Shown here: in pieces, positions 1-7,096 of the stretch
Layout: every line of letters starts with the position of its first letter
Numbering within the stretch: position 1 is the stretch's first letter
From: Sandarakinorhabdus sp.
Lineage (GTDB): Bacteria; Pseudomonadota; Alphaproteobacteria; Sphingomonadales; Sphingomonadaceae
Direction: 5' to 3'
DNA length: 7,440 bases
Assembly (NCBI GenBank): GCA_025458465.1
Contig: JALOSK010000093.1
Location: forward strand, 1 to 7,440
The notes under the pieces: model-generated
What the model saw: only the letters and a program-made list of their open reading frames with translations
Told to the model about the DNA's origin: nothing
Database searches by the model: none
Position numbers and translations under genes: made by a program

Positions 1-327
1 GAACCGGCCAACTTCCTTGATGTTGGCGGCGGCGCGTCGAAGGAAAAGGTGACGGCGGCGTTCAAGTTGATCCTGCAGGATCCGGCGGTGAAGGGCATCC
101 TTGTCAACATTTTCGGCGGCATCATGCGCTGTGACATCATCGCGGAAGGCATCATCGCCGCGGCCAAGGAGGTAAGCCTTGCCGTGCCGCTGGTGGTGCG
201 TCTGGAAGGCACCAACGTCGAACTCGGCAAGCAGATCCTCGCGGGCTCGGGCCTGCCGATCGTGTCGGCCGACAATCTGGGTGATGCGGCGGCCAAGATC
301 GTCGCCGAAGTGAAGAAGGCCGCGTAA
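1..327 (+). CDS. sucC: Succinyl-CoA ligase [ADP-forming] subunit beta, 3' end only
   Basis: This is the C-terminal part of the beta subunit of succinyl-CoA synthetase, which with SucD interconverts succinyl-CoA and succinate while making a nucleoside triphosphate from NDP and phosphate in the cytoplasm. The reading frame is open from base 1, so the start lies upstream. The 108 visible codons compare with about 390-400 for a whole SucC. They cover the flavodoxin-like C-terminal domain and not the N-terminal ATP-grasp domain. The family signatures are clear: [10 protein letters not shown] at visible residues 4-13 and [10 protein letters not shown] at 36-45, the latter forming part of the phosphate/active-site loop. 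The gene ends with TAA at 325-327, whose last A is the first base of the sucD start, so the two subunits are probably translationally coupled for equal synthesis. Nothing looks damaged. Confidence 0.97.
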   Translation, partial: EPANFLDVGGGASKEKVTAAFKLILQDPAVKGILVNIFGGIMRCDIIAEGIIAAAKEVSLAVPLVVRLEGTNVELGKQILAGSGLPIVSADNLGDAAAKIVAEVKKAA

Positions 328-1211
328 TGAGCATCCTGGTCAACAGCAACACCCGCGTCATCACGCAGGGCTTCACCGGCAAGCAGGGCACGTTCCATTC
401 GGAACAGGCCATTGCCTATGGCACCAAGCTTGTCGGCGGCACCGCGCCGGGCAAGGGCGGTTCCACGCACCTTGGCCTGCCGGTGTTCGATACCGTGGCG
501 CAGGCGCGTGAAGCCACCGGCGCTGATGCGTCGGTCGTCTATGTGCCGCCGCCCGGCGCTGCCGATGCCATCTGCGAAGCCATCGCCGCCGAAATCCCGC
601 TGGTTGTCTGCATCACCGAAGGCATTCCCGTGCTGGACATGGTACGCGTCAAGCGCGCGCTTCAGGGTTCGAAGACCCGCCTGATCGGCCCGAACTGCCC
701 CGGCGTGCTGACCCCCGGTGAGTGCAAGATCGGCATCATGCCGGGCAACATCTTCCGCAAGGGCAGCGTGGGCGTCGTTTCGCGTTCCGGCACGCTCACC
801 TATGAAGCCGTGCACCAGACCACCAATGTGGGCCTGGGCCAGACGACCGCGGTGGGCATCGGCGGCGATCCGGTGAACGGCACCAACTTCATCGACGTGC
901 TGGAGTTGTTCCTGGCTGATGAGGCCACGCAATCGATCATCATGATCGGCGAAATCGGCGGCGATGCCGAGGAACAGGCCGCCCAGTTCCTGATCGACGA
1001 GGCAAAGCGCGGCCGCAAGAAGCCGATGGTGGGCTTCATCGCCGGCCGCACTGCCCCTCCGGGCCGCCGCATGGGCCATGCCGGCGCCATCGTGTCGGGC
1101 GGCAAGGGCGATGCCGAAAGCAAGATCGCGGCGATGGAAGCCGCCGGCATCCGCGTGTCGCCGTCACCGTCGCTGCTGGGTGAAACGCTGGTCGAGGTGT
1201 TGAAGGGCTGA
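327..1211 (+). CDS. sucD: Succinyl-CoA ligase subunit alpha
   Basis: This is the CoA-binding, phosphohistidine-carrying subunit of succinyl-CoA synthetase. It has 294 residues against about 289 in E. coli, so it is full length. The N-terminal Rossmann-type CoA-binding domain shows GFTGKQG at residues 15-21, followed by a GGTAPGKGG segment. GPNCPG at 121-126 is a family signature, EIGGDAEE lies in the ligase domain, and [13 protein letters not shown] contains the active-site histidine, His251, which is phosphorylated during catalysis. The ATG at 327 shares its A with the sucC stop, and an AAGAAGG stretch at 313-319 lies 7 nt upstream as a Shine-Dalgarno sequence, supporting this start. The product works as a heterodimer or heterotetramer with SucC. 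A 140-bp structured gap separates it from sucA, the only sizeable spacer in the operon. Confidence 0.98.
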   Translation: MSILVNSNTRVITQGFTGKQGTFHSEQAIAYGTKLVGGTAPGKGGSTHLGLPVFDTVAQAREATGADASVVYVPPPGAADAICEAIAAEIPLVVCITEGIPVLDMVRVKRALQGSKTRLIGPNCPGVLTPGECKIGIMPGNIFRKGSVGVVSRSGTLTYEAVHQTTNVGLGQTTAVGIGGDPVNGTNFIDVLELFLADEATQSIIMIGEIGGDAEEQAAQFLIDEAKRGRKKPMVGFIAGRTAPPGRRMGHAGAIVSGGKGDAESKIAAMEAAGIRVSPSPSLLGETLVEVLKG

Positions 1212-1237
1212 GGCCGGTTCGGCAGATGCGCTGAACC

Positions 1238-1266
1238 CATGTCGCCCTTGAAGCATGTCGCCTTTG
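1238..1266 (+). repeat. Tandem 13-bp direct repeat in the sucD-sucA gap
   Basis: CATGTCGCCCTTG (1238-1250) recurs as CATGTCGCCTTTG (1254-1266), matching at 12 of 13 bases with a 16-bp period. Both copies can pair with the same downstream sequence, GGGCGACATG (1270-1279). The first copy does so through 1238-1247. The second does so as part of the perfect hairpin at 1253-1280. The repeat lies outside any reading frame I consider translated. Whether it is a protein-binding site, an RNA switch or a relic of a mobile mini-repeat cannot be decided from one copy of the locus. Confidence 0.75.
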
Positions 1267-1280
1267 CATGGGCGACATGC
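1253..1280 (+). promoter_or_regulatory. Perfect 10-bp hairpin between sucD and sucA
   Basis: GCATGTCGCC (1253-1262) and GGCGACATGC (1271-1280) are exact reverse complements with an 8-nt loop (1263-1270). The stem is 7/10 GC and should fold stably in RNA. No T-tract follows, so it does not look like an intrinsic terminator. It begins 42 bp after the sucD stop and ends 71 bp before the preferred sucA start. Such elements between operon genes often set RNA processing or stability boundaries, or cause partial attenuation. That role is inferred here from position only. Confidence 0.7.
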
Positions 1281-1287
1281 GACAGTT

Positions 1288-1297
1288 TGTCATGACA
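1288..1297. promoter_or_regulatory. 10-bp perfect palindrome, possible operator
   Basis: TGTCATGACA is its own reverse complement. It lies between two larger inverted repeats, 54 bp upstream of the preferred sucA start. A gapless dyad of this size could be half of a repressor or activator site, but I do not recognise a named regulator motif, and no convincing -35/-10 pair accompanies it. Confidence concerns the palindrome having a function, not its existence. Confidence 0.3.
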
Positions 1298-1302
1298 CGG
1301 CC

Positions 1303-1324
1303 GCCATGTGCCGTTAAACATGGC
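1303..1324 (+). promoter_or_regulatory. 7-bp inverted repeat upstream of the sucA ribosome-binding site
   Basis: GCCATGT (1303-1309) and ACATGGC (1318-1324) are exact reverse complements around an 8-nt loop. A competing 5-bp stem, ACGGC (1297-1301) with GCCGT (1310-1314), overlaps its left arm and loop, so the two cannot form together. The structure ends 13 nt before the sucA Shine-Dalgarno sequence. It would not mask that site directly but could affect ribosome access or RNase entry. Confidence 0.45.
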
Positions 1325-1337
1325 ACGATTGATGATC

Positions 1338-1343
1338 TGAGGA
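1338..1343 (+). promoter_or_regulatory. Shine-Dalgarno sequence that decides the sucA start
   Basis: TGAGGA at 1338-1343, followed by T, lies 8 nt before the ATG at 1352. The in-frame upstream ATGs at 1268, 1277 and 1292 have no comparable purine-rich element. The upstream extension also reads through the hairpin region with a composition unlike a conserved E1o N-terminus. These points favour 1352. Confidence 0.8.
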
Positions 1344-1351
1344 TTGTTCCG

Positions 1352-4165
1352 ATGGACACCGAAGCCCTGCTGCCCGGCCCCGAGGATCGGCCGGCGCCGA
1401 GTTGGGCCCGCCCGAACTGGCCGATCCTGCCGGGCGACGATCTCACGCGCGGTCTGGATGCCAGCGGCATGTTTGCCGAAAGCGTCAGCAAGGTTGCCGG
1501 TCGCGCCGCCGCCGCCGCTGCCGCCGCCGGTGCCAGCCCGGAAGTGATTGCCCGGGCGGCGCAGGATTCGATCAACGCCATGATGCTGATCCGCACCTAT
1601 CGCGTGCGCGGGCATCTGGCCGCCAATCTCGATCCGCTCGGTCTTGCCACCCGCGATCTGCCGGCCGATCTCACGCCGGGCTGGCATGGTTTTGGCGAAG
1701 CCGATCTGGATCGGCCGGTGCATGTCGGCGGTGCGCTGGGCCTGCAGACGGCCACCATCCGCGAACTGGTCTCCATCCTGCAGCGCAACTATTGCGGCAG
1801 TGTCGGCCTTGAATACATGCACATCAACGATGTGGAGGAACGCCGCTTCCTGCAGGAGAAGTTCGAGGGTCGCGACAAGGAAATCCACTTCACCGCCAAT
1901 GGCAAGCGCGCCATTCTGAACAAGCTGGTGGAAGCCGAGCAGTACGAGAAGTTCCTGGGCCGCAAATATGTCGGCACCAAGCGCTTTGGCCTTGATGGCG
2001 GCGAGGCGATGATTCCGGCGATGGAATCGATCATCAAGGTGGGTGGTGCGTTGGGCATCACCGAAATCGTGTTCGGCATGCCGCACCGCGGGCGGCTGAA
2101 CATGCTGGCCAACCTGATGCAGAAGCCGTTCCGCACCATCTTCCACGAATTTGCCGGCGGTTCCGCCAACCCCGATGATGTCGGCGGTTCGGGTGATGTG
2201 AAATATCACCTCGGCACCAGCACCGATCGCGAGTTCGATGGCAACAAGGTGCACCTGTCGCTGGTGCCCAACCCGTCGCACCTGGAAGCCGTGAACCCCG
2301 TGGTGCTGGGCAAGGTGCGTTCCATCCAGACGATGATCGGCGACAGCGCGCGCAAGCAGGTGCTGCCGATCCTCCTGCACGGCGATGCCGCCTTTGCCGG
2401 GCAGGGCATCGTGGCCGAATGCCTCGGTTTTTCCGGCCTCAACGGCTACAACACCGGCGGCACCATCCATTTCATCGTCAACAACCAGGTGGGCTTCACC
2501 ACCAGCCCGCAGTTCGCGCGCTCCTCACCCTATCCCTCCGATGTGGCCAAGATGGTGCAGGCGCCGATCTTCCACGTGAACGGCGATGATCCCGAAGCCG
2601 TCACCTTTGCCACCAAGGTGGCCACCGAATTCCGCCAGCGCTTCGGCCGCGACGTGGTGATCGACATGTGGTGCTATCGCCGCTTTGGTCACAACGAAAG
2701 CGACGAGCCCAGCTTCACCCAGCCGCAGATGTATGCCGCCATCGCCAGGAAGCGCCCGGTGAGCGAGCTTTATGCCGAACGCCTGATCGGCGAAGGTGTG
2801 CTTTCGGATGCCGAGTTCAAGGCGATGATCGACGGTTACGTGTCGATGCTGGAAGACGAGTTCGAGGCCGCCGCCAGCTTCATCGCCAATGAAGCCGACT
2901 GGTTCGGCGGTCGTTGGGCCGGGCTGGGCAAGCCCAAGGAAGCCATCAACAGCCGCCGCGCCGCGATGACCGGCGTTTCCAATGCCGAGCTGAACGAACT
3001 TGGCAAGCAACTCACCACCGTGCCCGAAGGCTTCAACATCCACCGCACGCTGGCCCGTGTTCTGGATGCCAAGGCCGAGATGTTCGCCAGTGGCGAGAAT
3101 GTCGATTGGGCAACCGCCGAGGCGCTGGCCTTCGGTTCGCTGCTCAAGGATGGCTATGGCGTGCGGCTATCCGGCCAGGATTGCGGGCGCGGCACCTTCA
3201 GCCAGCGCCATGCCGTATGGTCCGACCAGAAGGACGGCAGCCGTTATGTGCCGTTGAAGGCGATGGACCCGCGTTTCGAGGTGCTGGACAGCCCGCTTTC
3301 GGAATTCGGCGTGCTCGGTTTCGAATATGGCTATGCGCTGGCCGATCCCAAGACGCTGATCCTGTGGGAGGCGCAGTTCGGCGATTTCGTCAACGGCGCC
3401 CAGACCATCATCGATCAGTTCATCGTGTCGGGCGAGATCAAGTGGCTGCGCGCCAACGGCCTCGTGATGCTGCTGCCGCATGGTTACGAAGGGCAGGGGC
3501 CGGAACACAGCTCGGCCCGCGTCGAGCGCTTCCTGTCCCTGTGCGCCGAGGACAATATCCAGGTCGCGAACTGCACCACCCCGGCGAATTTCTTCCACCT
3601 GCTGCGCCGCCAGATGCTGCGCGATTTCCGCAAGCCGTTGGTGGTGTTCACGCCAAAGTCGCTGCTGCGCCACAAGCGGGCGGTGTCGCGCCTGGCCGAC
3701 ATGGGCCCGGCCACCAGCTTCCACCGCTGCCTTGATGATCTCAAGCCCAGCGATCCCAAGGCGGTGAAGCGCCTCGTGCTGTGCACGGGCAAGGTCTATT
3801 ATGATCTGCTCGACGCCGCCGAGAAGGACAGCCGCGACGATGTCTATCTGCTGCGGGTGGAGCAGCTCTATCCGTTCCCCGGCGACGTGGTGGCCAGCTA
3901 TGCGGCGCGCTTCCCGAACCTGGAAACCGTGGTGTGGGCGCAGGAAGAACCGCAGAACGGCGGCGCCTGGACGTTCGTGGCGCCGCTGATCGAGGAAGCA
4001 TTGGGGCGCCGTCCACTCTATGCCGGCCGTGCCGCCGCGGCCGCCACCGCCACTGGCCTTCTGAAGCGCCACAATGCCGAGCAGGCCAAGCTGATTGCCG
4101 AAGCGCTCGGCGCCAGCACCACCGAAGTGACGGCCGCCATCCGGCGCGGCCTCAAGAAGAAGTAA
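1352..4165 (+). CDS. sucA: 2-oxoglutarate dehydrogenase E1 component (thiamine-dependent decarboxylase)
   Basis: E1o decarboxylates 2-oxoglutarate on thiamine diphosphate and reductively succinylates the lipoyl arm of SucB. From the ATG at 1352 the protein has 937 residues, against 933 in E. coli. Visible motifs in order are [15 protein letters not shown] (84-98), [10 protein letters not shown] (243-252, active-site His245), DVKYHLG (His286), the ThDP/Mg motif GDAAFAGQG (344-352) closing with NNQ (377-379), and [15 protein letters not shown] in the transketolase-like pyrimidine domain (His710, His719). A C-terminal EEPQNGGAW segment follows. The N-terminus is unusual. I do not see the FLxGANAxYIExLYxxY-type segment that docks E1o to E2 in E. 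coli and rhizobial enzymes. The protein instead opens with an acidic/proline leader, then PSWARPNWP and an eight-alanine run (52-59). The frame stays open upstream to 1235, but the Shine-Dalgarno sequence supports 1352. sucB begins 13 bp downstream. Confidence 0.97.
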   Translation: MDTEALLPGPEDRPAPSWARPNWPILPGDDLTRGLDASGMFAESVSKVAGRAAAAAAAAGASPEVIARAAQDSINAMMLIRTYRVRGHLAANLDPLGLATRDLPADLTPGWHGFGEADLDRPVHVGGALGLQTATIRELVSILQRNYCGSVGLEYMHINDVEERRFLQEKFEGRDKEIHFTANGKRAILNKLVEAEQYEKFLGRKYVGTKRFGLDGGEAMIPAMESIIKVGGALGITEIVFGMPHRGRLNMLANLMQKPFRTIFHEFAGGSANPDDVGGSGDVKYHLGTSTDREFDGNKVHLSLVPNPSHLEAVNPVVLGKVRSIQTMIGDSARKQVLPILLHGDAAFAGQGIVAECLGFSGLNGYNTGGTIHFIVNNQVGFTTSPQFARSSPYPSDVAKMVQAPIFHVNGDDPEAVTFATKVATEFRQRFGRDVVIDMWCYRRFGHNESDEPSFTQPQMYAAIARKRPVSELYAERLIGEGVLSDAEFKAMIDGYVSMLEDEFEAAASFIANEADWFGGRWAGLGKPKEAINSRRAAMTGVSNAELNELGKQLTTVPEGFNIHRTLARVLDAKAEMFASGENVDWATAEALAFGSLLKDGYGVRLSGQDCGRGTFSQRHAVWSDQKDGSRYVPLKAMDPRFEVLDSPLSEFGVLGFEYGYALADPKTLILWEAQFGDFVNGAQTIIDQFIVSGEIKWLRANGLVMLLPHGYEGQGPEHSSARVERFLSLCAEDNIQVANCTTPANFFHLLRRQMLRDFRKPLVVFTPKSLLRHKRAVSRLADMGPATSFHRCLDDLKPSDPKAVKRLVLCTGKVYYDLLDAAEKDSRDDVYLLRVEQLYPFPGDVVASYAARFPNLETVVWAQEEPQNGGAWTFVAPLIEEALGRRPLYAGRAAAAATATGLLKRHNAEQAKLIAEALGASTTEVTAAIRRGLKKK
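1505..1528 (+). repeat. GCC trinucleotide tract in sucA
   Basis: Eight consecutive alanine codons, (GCC)4 GCT (GCC)3, encode SucA residues 52-59 between the PSWARPNWP segment and the first conserved helix. The near-pure triplet repeat could gain or lose whole codons by slippage without shifting the frame. Its position in a probable flexible linker suggests length changes would be tolerated. Confidence 0.85.
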
Positions 4166-4178
4166 GAGAGCAAGAGCC

Positions 4179-5426
4179 ATGGCCGTTGACGTTCTCGTGC
4201 CCGCCCTGGGCGAATCCATCACCGAAGCCAGCGTGGGCCAGTGGCTGAAGCAGCCCGGCGAGGCGGTGGCCGCCGATGAGCCGATCGTGGCGCTGGAAAC
4301 CGACAAGGTGGCGGTGGAAGTGCCGGCCCCGGTGGCCGGCGTGATGGGCGAACAATTGTTCAAGCCCGGCGAAACCGTGACCGTTGGCGCCCTCATCGCC
4401 CGCATCGAGGAAGGCGCTGCAATTGCCAGCGCGCCGCCCGCCGCCCCGGCCGTGACCGTGGAATCCGCAGCGCCGGAACTGGCCCGGCCCGATCCCGTGG
4501 TGGCGACCGGCACGGTGGATTATGAAGCGATCAGCCCGGCCGTGCGCGTGCTGCTTGAGACCTACAATCTTGATCCCGCCAGCATCACCGGCACCGGCAA
4601 GGATGGCCGTCTGACCAAGGGCGACGTGCTGGCCGCCATCGAAGCCGGCACGGCGCGTGTGAAGGCCAGCGCCGCGCCGGTGGCAGCGCCCCCGGCCGCC
4701 GCAGCCGCCGCAGCCGGCCCGGCTGCCCGGCGCGAGGAGCGCGTGCGGATGACGCGCCTCAGGCAGACCATCGCGCGCCGTCTCAAGGAAGCGCAGAACA
4801 CCGCCGCCATGCTCACCACGTTCAACGACGTGGACATGAGCGCGGTGATCGAGGCACGCAGCCGCTACAAGGATCTGTTCGAGAAGAAGCACGGCGTGCG
4901 CCTTGGCTTCATGTCGTTCTTTGCCAAGGCCGTGGTGCTGGCCCTGAAGGACGTGCCGTCGGTAGGCGCGGCGATCGAGGGCGACGAGATTGTCTACAAG
5001 GATTATGCCGATCTGGGCATTGCGGTGTCCTCGCCGGGCGGCCTTGTGGTGCCGATCCTGCGCGACGCGCAGGCGAAAAGCTTTGCCGAGATCGAAAAGC
5101 AGATCGCCGATTTCGGTGACCGGGCGCGCAAGGGCACGCTGAAGATCGATGAGCTGCAGGGCGGCAACTTCACCATCTCCAACGGCGGCGTGTTCGGATC
5201 GTTGCTCTCCACCCCCATCCTCAACCCGCCGCAGTCGGGCGTGCTGGGCCTGCATCGCATCGATGAACGCCCGGTGGTGAAGGATGGCCAGATCGTGGTG
5301 CGCCCGATGATGTACATGGCGCTCAGCTATGATCACCGCCTGATCGACGGGCGCGAGGCGGTCACCTTCCTGGTCCGCGTCAAGGAAGCCATCGAGGATC
5401 CGGCCCGTTTGCTGGTTGATCTGTAA
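4179..5426 (+). CDS. sucB: 2-oxoglutarate dehydrogenase E2 component (dihydrolipoyl succinyltransferase)
   Basis: E2o forms the core of the complex and moves the succinyl group from lipoamide to CoA. The 415 residues match the family (E. coli 405). An N-terminal lipoyl domain (about 1-78) contains ETDKVAVEV at 40-48, with Lys43 as the lipoylation site. An Ala/Pro-rich linker leads to the peripheral subunit-binding domain, starting ISPAVRVLL at 118 and ending near 156, with its [12 protein letters not shown] core. A second Ala/Pro linker (157-187, with a run of seven alanines) precedes the acyltransferase domain (188-415). That domain ends with SYDHRLIDG, giving catalytic His386 and Asp390. 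One lipoyl domain and the context beside sucA argue for E2o and not E2 of pyruvate dehydrogenase. A purine-rich AGAGAGCAAGAG leader between the sucA stop and the ATG provides a modest ribosome-binding site. lpd follows after 17 bp. Confidence 0.97.
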   Translation: MAVDVLVPALGESITEASVGQWLKQPGEAVAADEPIVALETDKVAVEVPAPVAGVMGEQLFKPGETVTVGALIARIEEGAAIASAPPAAPAVTVESAAPELARPDPVVATGTVDYEAISPAVRVLLETYNLDPASITGTGKDGRLTKGDVLAAIEAGTARVKASAAPVAAPPAAAAAAAGPAARREERVRMTRLRQTIARRLKEAQNTAAMLTTFNDVDMSAVIEARSRYKDLFEKKHGVRLGFMSFFAKAVVLALKDVPSVGAAIEGDEIVYKDYADLGIAVSSPGGLVVPILRDAQAKSFAEIEKQIADFGDRARKGTLKIDELQGGNFTISNGGVFGSLLSTPILNPPQSGVLGLHRIDERPVVKDGQIVVRPMMYMALSYDHRLIDGREAVTFLVRVKEAIEDPARLLVDL

Positions 5427-5443
5427 GAAGAAAGGGCCTCCCC

Positions 5444-6841
5444 ATGGCCAATACGGATTATGATGTCGTCATCATCGGCGGCGGCCCTGGCGGTTACGTT
5501 GCCGCCATCCGCGCCGCGCAGCATGGGCTGAAGGTTGCCTGCATCGAAAAGCGCGGTGCGCTGGGCGGCACCTGTCTCAATGTCGGCTGCATTCCGTCGA
5601 AGGCGCTGCTGAATGGCACGCACCTGTATGAAGAGCTGACCGGCGGCCACCTGGCGAAGTTTGGCGTCAAGGCCACCGGCGTCTCCATCGACCTGCCCAC
5701 CCTGCTGGGTGAGAAGGACAAGGTGGTGAAGGAATTGACCGGCGGCATCGAGATGCTGTTCAAGAAGAACAAGGCCGAATGGATCAAGGGCGAGGCCAGC
5801 TTCGTTGACGCAAGGACCGTGAAGGTTGGGACACGCACCATCACGGCAAAGAATTTCATCATCGCCACCGGATCGGAAGTTGCCCTGCTGCCCGGCATGG
5901 CGCCGGATGGCGAGGTGATCATCACCTCCACCGAAGCGTTGAGCCTGCCAAAGGTGCCGGAACATCTCGTGGTGATCGGCGGCGGCTATATCGGCCTTGA
6001 AATGGGCAGCGTCTGGCGCCGACTGGGCGCCAAGGTGACGGTGGTGGAATATGCGCCGCGCATCGTGCCGGCGATGGATATCGAAGTGGCAGACGCCTTT
6101 GCCCGCATCCTCAAGAAGCAGGGTCTGGTGCTCAAGACCGCGACCAAGGTGACCAGCGTGACCCGAAAGGGCAAGGGCGCTGCGGTCACGGTGGAGCCCG
6201 CCGCCGGTGGAGCCCCTGAAACCATCGAAGCCGATGTCGTGCTGCTCTCCATCGGTCGCCGGCCCAACACCGATGGCCTGAACATCGCCGCAACCGGCCT
6301 TGCGCTCGACGCCAAGGGACGCATCCCCATCGATCATCATTTCGCCACCGCCGTGCCCGGCATCTGGGCCATTGGCGACGTGGTGGAAGGCCCGATGCTG
6401 GCCCACAAGGCCGAGGACGAAGGCCTCGCCTGCGCCGACAATATCGCCGGGCTGGCGGGTTATGTGAACCACGCGGTGATCCCGGCGGTGGTCTACACCC
6501 ATCCGGAAGTTGGCACGGTGGGCAAGACAGAAGAGGAACTGAAAGCCGAAGGCATCGCCTACAAGGTGGGCAAGTTCCTGTTCGCTGCCAACAGCCGCGC
6601 CAAGACCAACCGCGACACCGATGGCTTCGTGAAGGTGCTGGCCGACGCCAAGACCGACCGTGTGCTGGGCGTCCATATCCTTGGCAGCCACGCCGGCACG
6701 ATGATTGCGCAGGCGGCGCAGGCGATGGAGTTCGGCGCGTCTTCCGAAGATATCGCGCTCACCTGCCACGCGCACCCGACGCATCCGGAAGCGCTGAAGG
6801 AAGCGGCGATGGCCGTGACGGGCAAGCCCATCCACATGTGA
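5444..6841 (+). CDS. lpd: Dihydrolipoyl dehydrogenase (E3)
   Basis: This flavoprotein of the pyridine nucleotide-disulfide oxidoreductase family reoxidises dihydrolipoamide on SucB and passes the electrons through a disulfide and FAD to NAD+. At 465 residues it is full length. The FAD-binding fold starts with GGGPGG (12-17). The redox pair lies in GGTCLNVGCIPSK (Cys44 and Cys49), and the NAD-binding fold has GGGYIG (179-184). A second FAD contact is the AIGDVV segment. The C-terminal dimerisation domain ends with HAHPTHPE, giving the catalytic pair His444 and Glu449 contributed across the dimer. The leader AAGAAGAAAGGG (5425-5436) ends 7 nt before the ATG. As the last gene of the complex cluster it presumably serves 2-oxoglutarate dehydrogenase, though E3 may be shared with other 2-oxoacid dehydrogenases. 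Its stop codon overlaps the ATG of the next small ORF. Confidence 0.97.
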   Translation: MANTDYDVVIIGGGPGGYVAAIRAAQHGLKVACIEKRGALGGTCLNVGCIPSKALLNGTHLYEELTGGHLAKFGVKATGVSIDLPTLLGEKDKVVKELTGGIEMLFKKNKAEWIKGEASFVDARTVKVGTRTITAKNFIIATGSEVALLPGMAPDGEVIITSTEALSLPKVPEHLVVIGGGYIGLEMGSVWRRLGAKVTVVEYAPRIVPAMDIEVADAFARILKKQGLVLKTATKVTSVTRKGKGAAVTVEPAAGGAPETIEADVVLLSIGRRPNTDGLNIAATGLALDAKGRIPIDHHFATAVPGIWAIGDVVEGPMLAHKAEDEGLACADNIAGLAGYVNHAVIPAVVYTHPEVGTVGKTEEELKAEGIAYKVGKFLFAANSRAKTNRDTDGFVKVLADAKTDRVLGVHILGSHAGTMIAQAAQAMEFGASSEDIALTCHAHPTHPEALKEAAMAVTGKPIHM

Positions 6842-7002
6842 TGCTGCCAGATCGGGAGCGTTTGGAGCGCGATGGCTGCCTGTTGATCAGCGCCACCGTG
6901 TCGGCTCCGGCTATTGCCGCGCTCGCCAATGCTATTGGCGGTATGCGCGCCGGTGCTCGCCTTCCGGTCAGCCTGCCAGCCGGCCTGCATTGGGCGGAAT
7001 GA
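6841..7002 (+). CDS. Hypothetical 53-residue ORF, possibly the decayed start of a larger gene
   Basis: The ATG at 6841 uses the last base of the lpd stop (TGATG), and the frame ends with TGA at 7000-7002. I see no Shine-Dalgarno sequence, so any translation would rely on coupling to lpd. The product starts MLPDRERLERDGCLLIS, then an alanine-rich helix-like stretch, then GARLPVSLPAG. The pattern of a helix, DGxxLI and a second helix resembles the first 40 residues or so of phytanoyl-CoA dioxygenase-like proteins, but the iron-binding HxD...H residues are absent because the frame stops early. Of its 53 codons 17 end in A or T, more than in the operon genes, which fits relaxed selection. It may be a real small protein, an N-terminal remnant of a dioxygenase-like gene, or chance. 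I lean to a remnant with low certainty. Confidence 0.3.
   Translation: MLPDRERLERDGCLLISATVSAPAIAALANAIGGMRAGARLPVSLPAGLHWAE
6918..6949 (+). terminator. Hairpin downstream of lpd, weak terminator or processing candidate
   Basis: CGCCAAT (6924-6930) and ATTGGCG (6934-6940) form a perfect 7-bp stem with a 3-nt loop. The stem can be extended by a T-G wobble and, past a 3-nt bulge, by CGCGC (6918-6922) with GCGCG (6945-6949). No run of T follows, so a classical intrinsic terminator is not supported. It is the only notable hairpin I see between lpd and the next gene, and it lies inside the doubtful 53-codon ORF. A role in 3'-end formation or transcript protection for the suc operon is inferred. 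Confidence 0.25.
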
Positions 7003-7096
7003 CGGGCACTCTCGCGCTGGCCGCAAATGCCCGCTACACGGCGGCCATGACAAGCCGCAGTCCAACCAGCATGCCTTGCAGCCGCGTCGGTCGCTG

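Noticed and set aside
1253..1290. Intrinsic terminator after sucD
   Set aside because: The hairpin is strong, but only TTT within mixed sequence follows and the continuing operon argues against full termination. It is kept as a structured regulatory element.
1287..1319. Candidate sucA promoter with TTGTCA (1287-1292) as -35 and TTAAAC (1314-1319) as -10
   Set aside because: The spacer would be 21 bp, too long for a normal housekeeping promoter, and the -10 match is poor.
800..2470. 556-codon open frame on the - strand opposite sucD and sucA
   Set aside because: It lies opposite two well-supported conserved genes and spans their intergenic gap. Its product is low-complexity and rich in His, Gly and Arg, as expected from the antisense of GC-rich coding DNA.
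3167..5336. Long - strand open frames opposite sucA and sucB
   Set aside because: These are antisense shadows of conserved genes, with Ala/His/Arg-rich products and no family signature.
5333..6835. 500-codon open frame on the - strand covering almost all of lpd
   Set aside because: lpd on the + strand carries every catalytic motif in order. The antisense product shows no recognisable domain and arises from the GC-biased third positions of lpd codons.
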